NCBI RefSeq assembly: GCF_039524015.1
Contig: NZ_BAAAGF010000004.1
Location: forward strand, 62,001 to 126,000
Length of the DNA stretch: 64,000 bases
Source of the DNA: Gaetbulibacter_B jejuensis
GTDB taxonomy: Bacteria; Bacteroidota; Bacteroidia; Flavobacteriales; Flavobacteriaceae
Reading direction: 5' to 3'
Shown: piece by piece, positions 50,039 through 57,910 of the stretch
Position numbering within the stretch: the first letter of the stretch is position 1
Layout of the letters: the number at the start of each line of letters is the position of its first letter
Notes under the pieces: generated by a model
The model's database searches: none
Seen by the model: only the letters and a program-made list of their open reading frames with translations
What the model was told of the DNA's origin: nothing
Program-made: the position numbers and the translations under genes

Positions 50039-51328
50039 ATGAGCATTATAATTAATATTCATGCAAGACAAATTTTAGATTCACGTGGTAATCCAACTGT
50101 AGAGGTTGATGTTACTACAGAAAATGGAGTTGTAGGTAGAGCTGCAGTACCATCAGGAGCATCAACAGGAGAACATGAAGCAGTTGAACTTAGAGATGGT
50201 GGAAATGCCTATATGGGAAAAGGAGTTACAAAAGCTGTAGAAAATGTCAATACTATAATTGCTCAAGAGTTGTTAGGTGTTTCAGTGTTTGAACAAAATG
50301 CTATCGATCAATTAATGATTGAATTAGATGGTACACCAAATAAATCAAAATTAGGAGCTAATGCTATTTTAGGAGTGTCTTTAGCTGCTGCTAAAGCTGC
50401 TGCAAACGAATTAGGAATGCCATTATACAGATATGTTGGAGGTGTTTCAGCAAACACGTTACCAGTACCAATGATGAATATCATTAATGGAGGTTCTCAT
50501 AGTGATGCGCCAATAGCATTTCAAGAGTTTATGGTAATGCCTGTAAAAGCAAAAAACTTTACTCATGCTATGCAAATGGGTACAGAAATTTTCCACAACC
50601 TTAAAAAAGTATTACACGATAGAGGTCTTAGTACTGCTGTAGGTGATGAAGGAGGTTTTGCTCCAACATTAGATGGTACAGAGGATGCACTTGATACAAT
50701 TGCCAAAGCTGTTGAAAAAGCAGGTTATAAATTAGGTGATGAAGTAATGATTGCTTTAGATTGTGCTTCGGCCGAATTTTATGTAGATGGAAAATATGAC
50801 TATACTAAGTTTGAAGGAGACAAAGGTCAAGTAAGAACTAGTCAAGAGCAAGCAGACTACTTAGCTGAATTAGCAGCTAAATATCCTATTATTTCTATTG
50901 AAGATGGAATGGATGAAAACGATTGGGAAGGTTGGAAATACTTAACCGAAAAAGTTGGAGATAAAGTACAACTAGTAGGTGACGATTTATTTGTAACCAA
51001 TGTAGAGCGTTTATCAAGAGGTATTGAAAACGGTATTGCTAACTCAATTTTAATTAAAGTAAACCAAATTGGTACTTTAACCGAGACTATTGCAGCTGTT
51101 AATATGGCTCATAATGCAGGTTATACGTCAGTGATGTCTCATCGTTCTGGTGAAACTGAAGATAATACTATTGCTGATTTAGCAGTAGCATTAAACACTG
51201 GTCAAATTAAAACAGGTTCTGCATCTCGTAGTGATAGAATGGCAAAGTACAATCAGTTATTAAGAATCGAAGAAGAATTAAATGATGTTGCTTACTATCC
51301 TCAAGAAAAGGCTTTTAAAGTAAAGTAA
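50039..51328 (+). CDS. eno: Enolase
   Basis: Enolase interconverts 2-phosphoglycerate and phosphoenolpyruvate in glycolysis and gluconeogenesis. The 429-residue protein has the start IINIHARQILDSRGNPTVEV, SGASTGEHEAVELRDG, the metal ligands in ALDCASAEF, ISIEDGMDENDWEGWKYLTE and LVGDDLFVTN, and SHRSGETEDNTIADLAV with the active-site loop. All key blocks are present. It stands between two terminators with its own promoter. Confidence 0.99.
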   Translation: MSIIINIHARQILDSRGNPTVEVDVTTENGVVGRAAVPSGASTGEHEAVELRDGGNAYMGKGVTKAVENVNTIIAQELLGVSVFEQNAIDQLMIELDGTPNKSKLGANAILGVSLAAAKAAANELGMPLYRYVGGVSANTLPVPMMNIINGGSHSDAPIAFQEFMVMPVKAKNFTHAMQMGTEIFHNLKKVLHDRGLSTAVGDEGGFAPTLDGTEDALDTIAKAVEKAGYKLGDEVMIALDCASAEFYVDGKYDYTKFEGDKGQVRTSQEQADYLAELAAKYPIISIEDGMDENDWEGWKYLTEKVGDKVQLVGDDLFVTNVERLSRGIENGIANSILIKVNQIGTLTETIAAVNMAHNAGYTSVMSHRSGETEDNTIADLAVALNTGQIKTGSASRSDRMAKYNQLLRIEEELNDVAYYPQEKAFKVK

Positions 51329-51346
51329 CATTTAAAATATGGTATT

Positions 51347-51382
51347 AAAAAAGGCTTCTGTTTAATTACAGAAGCCTTTTTT
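51347..51382. terminator. Terminator after eno
   Basis: AAAAAAGGCTTCTGT (51347-51361) is perfectly complementary to ACAGAAGCCTTTTTT (51368-51382) around TTAATT. It has T-runs in both directions. Confidence 0.92.
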
Positions 51383-51469
51383 ACTTTTAACGACTAATTA
51401 ATGTGTATTAGTTTTTTAAGTAAATTTATTTTAAGTAATTTATACTTCATTATTAAAACTCAGTACTTA

Positions 51470-53014
51470 ATGTCAAATTTCCTTTTTGTTTCTGCTGAAA
51501 ACGATGCCATCAAAAAATGTAAAGCTGGTGGTATGGGAGATGTTGTTAGAGACGTTCCTAGGCAAATAGCAGCTTTAGGTGATAGAGTTAGTGTTATAAC
51601 TCCTGCTTATGGACGATTGCACATAGGGCAAAAAAAGATTAAGGAGGTTGAGTTTTCTTATAGAGGAGAAACTGCCAAAGCAATTATCTATCAAGTAGCT
51701 CCAAAGAAAGAAATTGAAAACATTACACATTATGTTATTCATCATCCTGATATAAAGTCAGGTAATATTGCCCATATTTATTTTAATGACCCAGAACAAC
51801 CATTTTATACTGATGCTTGTATGTTCTCCTTATTCTGTAGTGCAGTAGCAGAGAGTATAACACAAAATAGTTTTGGGAAATTAGATGTTGTACACTTACA
51901 CGATTGGCATACTAGTTTACTGTTGTTTTTAAAAGAATATCATCCTTCTTATAAAGTATTGCAAAATATAAGGTTTGTATATTCAATTCATAATTTAGCT
52001 ATTCAAGGTATTAGACCATTTAATGATAATTACTCTTCGTTACATGCTTTTTACCCTGAGTTAGATATAGATTATGAGAATTTAAAAGATCCAAGATATC
52101 AAGATTGTATAAACCTTATGGCTGTAGGAATTAAACTAGCCGATGTTGTGCACACAGTGTCTCCTTCCTATAAAGAAGATATAATGAAATCTAGCAATTT
52201 TCCAGATTTTATTGGTGGAGAAGGTTTAGAAAACTATTTAAAAGAAGCTAATAAAGAAAACCGCTTAGTAGGAATTTTAAACGGTTGTAATTATCAAAAC
52301 ATAAACTTAGTGCAACATGGAGCATTTTATGTTAATGCTATTCAAGCGATTTTTGAGTGGTTGCAAGAACCCGAAAAAGAATATAAAGCTGATTTTTTAA
52401 TTCATACAGGAGAAAAAATTGTAAGACTCATAAAAGAACCAGCAAAATTTGTTTGTGCCAGTGTTGCAAGACTAACAGAGCAGAAGTTTTTCTTTTTTAA
52501 AAATTCACCTGAATTATTAAAATCAATTTTAGAAAAACTAAAAGCTGTAAATGGTATTTATGTAGTACTTGGAACTGGAGCACCAGAGTATGAGCAGCTA
52601 TTACAAAACATAAGCTATGAATATGACAACTTTGTGTTTTTTAATGGACAGTCCGAAGAGGTTATTGATTCGATTTATACCGAATCTAATCTATACTTAA
52701 TGCCCAGTCTTTTTGAGCCATGCGGAATAAGTCAAATGCTAGCAATGCGAAATGCGCAACCATGTCTAGTACACCATACAGGTGGATTGAAAGATACTGT
52801 CGAACATTTAAAAACAGGATTTTCATTCAACGGAAAGACAATTGATGAAAAGAATGCTAACTTTTTGGCGGTATTTTCTCAAGCATTAAAAATCTTTTTT
52901 GAAGACAAAAGTCAATGGGATACTATTTGCCTCAATGCTAAATCACAAAAGTTTACTTGGCAATCTTCAGTAAGAGAATATTACAAGAAATTGTATAAAA
53001 TAAATGTCAAATAA
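51470..53014 (+). CDS. glgA: Glycogen/starch synthase-like glycosyltransferase (GT5)
   Basis: Glycogen synthase adds glucose from ADP-glucose (or UDP-glucose) to an alpha-1,4 glucan. I start it at the ATG at 51470 (514 residues), because the family begins a few residues before SAENDAIKKCKAGGMGDV; an ATG at 51401 would add a hydrophobic 23-residue stretch that is not typical. The KxGG loop (KAGGMGDV), HLHDWHTSLL, SIHNLAIQGI and the C-terminal PSLFEPCGISQMLAMRNAQP block with the catalytic Glu are intact. No other glg genes are near, so the glucan pathway is encoded elsewhere. Confidence 0.9.
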   Translation: MSNFLFVSAENDAIKKCKAGGMGDVVRDVPRQIAALGDRVSVITPAYGRLHIGQKKIKEVEFSYRGETAKAIIYQVAPKKEIENITHYVIHHPDIKSGNIAHIYFNDPEQPFYTDACMFSLFCSAVAESITQNSFGKLDVVHLHDWHTSLLLFLKEYHPSYKVLQNIRFVYSIHNLAIQGIRPFNDNYSSLHAFYPELDIDYENLKDPRYQDCINLMAVGIKLADVVHTVSPSYKEDIMKSSNFPDFIGGEGLENYLKEANKENRLVGILNGCNYQNINLVQHGAFYVNAIQAIFEWLQEPEKEYKADFLIHTGEKIVRLIKEPAKFVCASVARLTEQKFFFFKNSPELLKSILEKLKAVNGIYVVLGTGAPEYEQLLQNISYEYDNFVFFNGQSEEVIDSIYTESNLYLMPSLFEPCGISQMLAMRNAQPCLVHHTGGLKDTVEHLKTGFSFNGKTIDEKNANFLAVFSQALKIFFEDKSQWDTICLNAKSQKFTWQSSVREYYKKLYKINVK

Positions 53015-53133
53015 TGCTGCAGTTTATGTGCGTTTGCATTTTCAATTATGAGTTACATCCAAGCATCAATTTTCGTAATATCACAATAGATAAATCCTTT
53101 ATGGAGAAGCTTTAAAAATCCTAAGATATTTCG

Positions 53134-53141
53134 TATTTTCG
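53134..53141 (+). promoter_or_regulatory. Possible gltA -7 box (TATTTTCG)
   Basis: TATTTTCG matches TAnnTTTG at 7 of 8 positions and lies 46 bases before the gltA ATG. The 173-base gap shows no other structure that I recognise. Confidence 0.3.
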
Positions 53142-53187
53142 TACAATCTTTTTAACAATAAAACTTTAAAAAAATATAAACATAAAA

Positions 53188-54474
53188 ATGTCAGATAAAG
53201 CTACATTAGAAATTAACGGTCAAAAACATGAATTTCCTTTAATTACAGGAACCGAAAATGAGGTTGCAATAGATATTAAGGCCTTAAGAAGTGTAACAGG
53301 AGGCGTTACTACAATTGATCCAGGTTATAAAAATACAGGATCTTGTGTAAGTGCCATTACATTTCTAGATGGAGAAAAAGGAATATTGAGGTATAGAGGA
53401 TATTCAATTGAAGAACTAGCTGAAAAAGCAGATTTCCTAGAAGTAGCTTATCTTTTGATTTTTGGAGAATTGCCAACACAAGAGCAATTAGATAAATTTC
53501 ACTCCGACATAAAAAAGCATTCTGTTGTTGACGACGATATAAAGAAAATTTTAGATGCTTTCCCTAAGTCAGCGCATCCAATGGGAGTTTTATCTTCACT
53601 TACAAGTGCATTAACAGCGTTTAATCCTTCGTCAGTAAATGTAGATTCTGAAGAAGAAATGTACAATGCTATTGTTAGAATTTTAGGTAAGTTCCCAATC
53701 TTAGTAGCATGGACAATGCGTAAGAAAATGGGGTTACCATTAGATTATGGAAGCTCATCATTAGGTTATGTTGAGAACATTTTACAAATGATGTTTAAAA
53801 GACCAGATGAAAACTATGAGCAAAACCCAATTTTAGTAAATGCTTTAGACAAGCTTTTAATTTTACATGCTGATCATGAGCAAAACTGTTCAACTTCTAC
53901 AGTAAGAATAGTAGGTTCTTCGCATGCAGGTTTATTTGCTTCTTTATCTGCAGGTATTTCTGCACTTTGGGGACCTTTACATGGTGGAGCAAACCAAGCA
54001 GTTTTAGAAATGCTTGAAGCTATCAAAGAAGATGGAGGAGATACTAAAAAATATATGGGTAAAGCAAAAGACAAAGAAGATCCTTTCCGTTTAATGGGAT
54101 TCGGACATCGTGTATACAAGAACTTTGACCCAAGAGCTAGAATAATCAAAAAAGCAGCCGATGACGTTTTAGGTGATTTAGGTGTTGAAGATCCTATTTT
54201 AGATATTGCTAAAGGATTAGAAAAAGAAGCTTTAGAAGATGATTACTTCGTAAAAAGAAAACTATATCCTAACGTAGATTTCTACTCAGGAATTATTTAT
54301 AGATCAATGAATATTCCTGTTGAAATGTTTACAGTAATGTTTGCACTAGGGCGTTTACCTGGTTGGATTGCTCAATGGAGAGAAATGCGCTTAAATAAAG
54401 AGCCAATAGGTCGTCCAAGACAAGTATATACAGGTGAAACATTAAGATCGTTTAAAGGAATTAACGAGCGTTAA
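53188..54474 (+). CDS. gltA: Citrate synthase (type II)
   Basis: Citrate synthase condenses acetyl-CoA with oxaloacetate at the entry to the TCA cycle. The 428-residue length and the N-terminal beta-rich part (DKATLEINGQKHEFPLITG) fit the hexameric, NADH-sensitive type II enzyme. Catalytic residues lie in HADHEQNCSTSTVRI, GPLHGGANQAVLEML and MGFGHRVYKNFDPRARI (His and Asp), with RPRQVYTG near the end. A terminator follows. Confidence 0.97.
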   Translation: MSDKATLEINGQKHEFPLITGTENEVAIDIKALRSVTGGVTTIDPGYKNTGSCVSAITFLDGEKGILRYRGYSIEELAEKADFLEVAYLLIFGELPTQEQLDKFHSDIKKHSVVDDDIKKILDAFPKSAHPMGVLSSLTSALTAFNPSSVNVDSEEEMYNAIVRILGKFPILVAWTMRKKMGLPLDYGSSSLGYVENILQMMFKRPDENYEQNPILVNALDKLLILHADHEQNCSTSTVRIVGSSHAGLFASLSAGISALWGPLHGGANQAVLEMLEAIKEDGGDTKKYMGKAKDKEDPFRLMGFGHRVYKNFDPRARIIKKAADDVLGDLGVEDPILDIAKGLEKEALEDDYFVKRKLYPNVDFYSGIIYRSMNIPVEMFTVMFALGRLPGWIAQWREMRLNKEPIGRPRQVYTGETLRSFKGINER

Positions 54475-54496
54475 GCTTAGGCTTATTACATCATAT

Positions 54497-54530
54497 AAGC
54501 TTCATTATTTATTTTAATGAAGCTTTTTTT
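54497..54530 (+). terminator. Terminator after gltA
   Basis: AAGCTTCATTA (54497-54507) pairs with TAATGAAGCTT (54515-54525) around TTTATTT, and the T-run continues to 54530. Confidence 0.88.
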
Positions 54531-54542
54531 ATAATTTATATT

Positions 54543-55457
54543 ATGCTGAAATTGAATGTTAAAAATGAAACTTCTCGTCTTAGAGCAGTGGTTTTAGGAA
54601 CAGCTAAAAGTAATGGTCCAACTCCTAAAATAGAGGATGCATACGACCCAAAATCTCTTGAGCACATAAAAGCAGGAACATATCCGTTAGAAGCCGATAT
54701 GGTTAATGAAATGGAAGCAGTAGCTAAAGTTTTTGAAAAGTATGATGTAAAAGTGTACAGACCTAATATTATTGAGGACTGTAATCAAATTTTTGCCAGA
54801 GATATAGCTTTTGTAATTGACGATGTGTTTGTAAAAGCCAATATATTACCAGATCGAGAAGAAGAGCTTGAAGCCATTCAATATGTTATTGACCAAATTG
54901 ACCCTAAAAAAGTAATTAGACCTCCTGAAGAAGCTCATATTGAAGGAGGAGATGTGATCGTATGGAATGACCATATCTTTATTGGAACTTACCGAGGAGC
55001 TGATTATTCTGATTATATAGTGGCTCGTACAAACCAATTAGGTGTAGATTACATTACTGAAAAATTTCCGCATAAAACCATAAAAAGTTTCGACCTTAGA
55101 AAATCTCAAGTAAACCCTAGAGACAACGCTTTACATTTAGATTGCTGCTTTCAGCCAATAGGAACAAATAAAGCAATCTTACATAAAGAAGGGTTTTTAG
55201 TTGAAGAAGAGTATGAGTGGTTGCTTAATTTCTTTGGAGAAGAAAATTGTTTTGTCATTACAAAAGACGAAATGTATGATATGAACAGTAATATTTTTTC
55301 AATATCTGAAGACGTGATTATCTCAGAAAAAAACTTTACAAGATTAAATACTTGGTTAAGAAAAAATGGATTTACTGTTGAAGAAGTGCCTTATGCAGAA
55401 ATAGCTAAACAAGAAGGTTTACTACGTTGCTCTACAATGCCTTTGATAAGGGATTAA
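54543..55457 (+). CDS. Dimethylarginine dimethylaminohydrolase-like amidinohydrolase/transferase
   Basis: This 304-residue protein belongs to the guanidine-modifying superfamily (DDAH, arginine deiminase, amidinotransferase). The catalytic set is visible: Glu134 and Asp137 in HIEGGDVI, His198 in NALHLDC, and Cys296 near the C-terminus in LLRCSTM, with FARDIAF near residue 84. These enzymes cut or move the guanidino group of arginine or methylated arginine, often giving citrulline. Which substrate it uses cannot be told from the sequence. It follows the gltA terminator closely, and its stop lies 1 base from the convergent ACBP gene stop. Confidence 0.83.
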   Translation: MLKLNVKNETSRLRAVVLGTAKSNGPTPKIEDAYDPKSLEHIKAGTYPLEADMVNEMEAVAKVFEKYDVKVYRPNIIEDCNQIFARDIAFVIDDVFVKANILPDREEELEAIQYVIDQIDPKKVIRPPEEAHIEGGDVIVWNDHIFIGTYRGADYSDYIVARTNQLGVDYITEKFPHKTIKSFDLRKSQVNPRDNALHLDCCFQPIGTNKAILHKEGFLVEEEYEWLLNFFGEENCFVITKDEMYDMNSNIFSISEDVIISEKNFTRLNTWLRKNGFTVEEVPYAEIAKQEGLLRCSTMPLIRD

Positions 55458-55458
55458 C

Positions 55459-55725
55459 TTATTTTCGGTATAAAAAATAATTGTTTACCAAATCAATATA
55501 AATACGTTTAGCTTCATCTGGCGAAACATCTTTAACCTGAAATAATGCATTTGTTTTAAACGCGTTAATTATAGGCTTTCGGCTACTTGGTCTACCATAG
55601 TTGTTTGTAGCCTTTTTGTAGTAAGCATAAAGGCGAAGTAAAAAATCAGCCGGAAAAGGTTCGGTATGATTGTTTATACGCTCTACAGCGTCTCTAAACT
55701 CTATGTCTAGTTCTTCAGGTGTCAT
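55459..55725 (-). CDS. Acyl-CoA-binding protein (ACBP) family
   Basis: The gene encodes 88 residues from the ATG at 55725, which lies 1 base after the psd stop; a TTG further upstream overlaps psd and is less likely. The four-helix ACBP fold shows in DIEFRDAVERINNHTEPFPA, then LLRLYAYYKKATNN, the conserved Tyr-Lys block that binds CoA, and RPIINAFKTNALFQV-like KPIINAFKTNALFQVKDVSP. ACBPs carry long-chain acyl-CoA in the cytoplasm. Being last in LUD-cdsA-psd-ACBP it fits a phospholipid-synthesis operon. Confidence 0.9.
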   Translation of the reverse strand: MTPEELDIEFRDAVERINNHTEPFPADFLLRLYAYYKKATNNYGRPSSRKPIINAFKTNALFQVKDVSPDEAKRIYIDLVNNYFLYRK

Positions 55726-55726
55726 T

Positions 55727-56377
55727 TTAAATTTCAGCAATAATACTTTCGCCTCCTTTTACAACTTGGTTCAAGGTTACTTTAACGTCTGCATCTAAAG
55801 GTAAAAATAAATCTACTCTCGACCCAAATTTTATAAACCCAGCATCAGCGCCTTGTATTGCTTTGTCATCAACCTTAGCATAGTTAACAATACGTTTTGC
55901 TAGTGCTCCAGCAATTTGTCTATATAGTATTTTTCCAAACGAGTTGTTTTCTACAACAATAGTCGTGCGCTCGTTTTCTTCACTGGCTTTTGGATGCCAT
56001 GCAACTAAATATTTCCCAGGATGGTATTTGCTGTACAATACATTTCCACTTATAGGATAACGTGTTACATGAACATTAATTGGCGACATAAAAACAGATA
56101 CCTGTATGCGCTTGTCGTTAAAATATTCTTTTTCAAAAACTTCTTCAATAACTACAACCTTGCCATCAACAGGCGAAACGGCTTGTTTTTCATTTAAAAT
56201 GGTGTTTCGTTTAGGGTTTCTAAAAAATTGAAGAATTAAAACCAAGAACACTACAAAAAGTAGCATTAGTGAAGTTCTTAGCCAAGGTAGTTGTATAAAA
56301 TAATCAATGATCAAAACAGCTCCAACTACTATAACTAGCGAAATAAATATAATTTTATGGCCTTCTTTATGAAACAT
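55727..56377 (-). CDS. psd: Phosphatidylserine decarboxylase family protein
   Basis: Psd makes phosphatidylethanolamine, the main phospholipid in this phylum, from phosphatidylserine. The 216-residue proenzyme has two N-terminal hydrophobic segments (residues 9-27, 36-52), SPVDGKVV, MSPINVHVTRYP and the cleavage site GS at residues 185-186 in IKFGSRVDLF, where self-cleavage creates the pyruvoyl group. The short length is typical of the Psd type shared by Bacteroidota and archaea. It overlaps cdsA by 11 bases. Confidence 0.95.
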   Translation of the reverse strand: MFHKEGHKIIFISLVIVVGAVLIIDYFIQLPWLRTSLMLLFVVFLVLILQFFRNPKRNTILNEKQAVSPVDGKVVVIEEVFEKEYFNDKRIQVSVFMSPINVHVTRYPISGNVLYSKYHPGKYLVAWHPKASEENERTTIVVENNSFGKILYRQIAGALAKRIVNYAKVDDKAIQGADAGFIKFGSRVDLFLPLDADVKVTLNQVVKGGESIIAEI

Positions 56378-57188
56378 AAGTTACTATTCTTAAAAATAAA
56401 TAAATAAAAGGAGCAGCAAATATTATACTATCTAGTCTGTCTAATAAGCCACCATGACCAGGCATGATTACACCACTATCCTTTACTTTAGCTTGTCGTT
56501 TAAATTTAGATTCTATCAAATCTCCAAGTGTACCAAAAACACTAACTATAATTGCTAAAATTAACCAATAAGTAGAATCTAACGTATTTGTAAATTTAGC
56601 AATAAAATAACTAGCAACACACGAAAAAAACAAACCACCTAAAAATCCTTCAACTGTTTTTTTAGGCGAAATACTAGGAAACAGCTTTTGTTTTCCAAAG
56701 TTTTTTCCAACTAAGTACGCAAATGTGTCATTGATCCATATTAGAATAAAAGTACCTAAAAGCAACAATGGTGTAAACTGATGCTTAAAGTTTGCTATTA
56801 AAATTAAAAACACAAACGCACTACTTAAATAAAAAGTAGTGATTAGATATCTTTTAGAGCTGAAAAGCGGTATGGTTTTCTCAGAAAATAAATCTTTAAT
56901 TAAAAACAACTGAACAAAAATTGTAATTACATGAAGTATTTGAATAGCCTCATCAAAACCATGTGTAGTGGTTATAATAGTAGACCAATATCCAAACACA
57001 AAATATAAAATCGTGAAAATTATAAACGGATAAAAATCTTTTAAGTTGATAAGTTTTTTAAACTCAGCTAGACAAATAATACCAAACACAAAAAATAATG
57101 CAGCCAATGCATGTTGCCAATACAGTGACAAGATTAGTAATGTGATGTATATTGCTCCGGATAATGCTCTGGTAACGGCTTCTTTCAT
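56367..57188 (-). CDS. cdsA: Phosphatidate cytidylyltransferase
   Basis: CdsA makes CDP-diacylglycerol, the precursor for all membrane phospholipids. The 273-residue membrane protein has about seven hydrophobic segments. The C-terminal signature GVIMPGHGGLLDRLDSIIFA (about 240-260) carries the conserved metal-binding Asp residues. Its ATG follows the LUD stop without a gap, and psd overlaps its 3' end, so cdsA and psd are coupled, matching their consecutive roles in lipid synthesis. Confidence 0.96.
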   Translation of the reverse strand: MKEAVTRALSGAIYITLLILSLYWQHALAALFFVFGIICLAEFKKLINLKDFYPFIIFTILYFVFGYWSTIITTTHGFDEAIQILHVITIFVQLFLIKDLFSEKTIPLFSSKRYLITTFYLSSAFVFLILIANFKHQFTPLLLLGTFILIWINDTFAYLVGKNFGKQKLFPSISPKKTVEGFLGGLFFSCVASYFIAKFTNTLDSTYWLILAIIVSVFGTLGDLIESKFKRQAKVKDSGVIMPGHGGLLDRLDSIIFAAPFIYLFLRIVTYVS

Positions 57189-57797
57189 CTATAGGTCTTC
57201 TAGAAGAAGCAAATATAGGTTTTTTGAGCTACTTCCATAAGTTAGAAAATCTTTATCCTCAACAGTTTTAAAATGCTTTATCGTAGTAATATTAGTTGGG
57301 ATTTTTTCTCTGTTTTTACCTTTAATACCTCTAAGGCCTTCACCTATATTTTCAACAAACTGACTTGTTGTTGCATATATTATAAAATTGGTAGGCAGCT
57401 CTTTTAGTTTCTTCTCAGCAATTTGATTTGAAGAAATTAATAGCGAACCATCATCTGAAATAAGGTATTCACAAGTGGATAAAAAATACGTGCTTTCTGA
57501 AACTTTTTTAGTTGGATTTAAATGAAAATCTTTAAATAATTCAGAAAGTCTATCATCAAAGAGTAAAGCGTTTTTGTCTTCCCATTCATTTTCACTAAGA
57601 ATTTGCGATAAATTATCCTTGACTTCGTTTAAATTTTCGCAATACAAAAACTTTCCGCCATTGGCTTTAAAATTTATGGTAAATCTCTCGTCAGCGGGCA
57701 ATTTAATTTCAGGCATATATTTGCCTCTCTCTTCGCTTTTTATGTTATCTTCTTCACTATCAGATTTTAGACCGAAGATTTTACGAAATAGACTCAT
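57189..57797 (-). CDS. LUD-domain protein (LutC-like)
   Basis: The 202-residue protein matches the LUD domain used in lactate utilisation (LutC) and related proteins: KYMPEIKLPADERFTINFKA, then TYFLSTCEYLISDDGSLLIS and ELPTNFIIYATTSQFVENIG. Partner genes lutA and lutB with their iron-sulfur motifs are absent, and the context is lipid synthesis. The LUD protein before cdsA recurs in flavobacteria, but its role there is not known to me. It has its own promoter behind the ftsH terminator and abuts cdsA. Confidence 0.8.
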   Translation of the reverse strand: MSLFRKIFGLKSDSEEDNIKSEERGKYMPEIKLPADERFTINFKANGGKFLYCENLNEVKDNLSQILSENEWEDKNALLFDDRLSELFKDFHLNPTKKVSESTYFLSTCEYLISDDGSLLISSNQIAEKKLKELPTNFIIYATTSQFVENIGEGLRGIKGKNREKIPTNITTIKHFKTVEDKDFLTYGSSSKNLYLLLLEDL

Positions 57798-57839
57798 GTA
57801 TGGGTTGCTATTACCTAGGTTTTAATTTGCGTATTATTT

Positions 57840-57847
57840 CAAATATA
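57840..57847 (-). promoter_or_regulatory. LUD-cdsA-psd-ACBP operon -7 box (TATATTTG)
   Basis: On the minus strand TATATTTG matches TAnnTTTG and begins at the end of the ftsH terminator T-run, 42 bases before the LUD ATG. Terminator and promoter nearly overlap. Confidence 0.55.
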
Positions 57848-57880
57848 AAAAAACTTAAATTAACACGTGATTAATTTAAG
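57847..57880 (-). terminator. Terminator after ftsH
   Basis: Read on the minus strand, CTTAAATTAA (57880-57871) pairs with TTAATTTAAG (57863-57854) around TCACGTG, and a run of seven T ends it (57853-57847). The stem is AT-rich. Confidence 0.75.
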
Positions 57881-57910
57881 CTTTTTATAATAATATTATG
57901 TTTTTGGCTT

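Noticed and set aside
51401..51469. Longer glgA with a hydrophobic N-terminal stretch
   Set aside because: GT5 enzymes are cytoplasmic and start just before the SAEN-type motif; the extra 23 residues match neither a clean signal peptide nor the family.
55726..55740. Longer ACBP frame from a TTG
   Set aside because: It overlaps the psd stop region and adds residues not seen in the family; the ATG at 55725 fits better.
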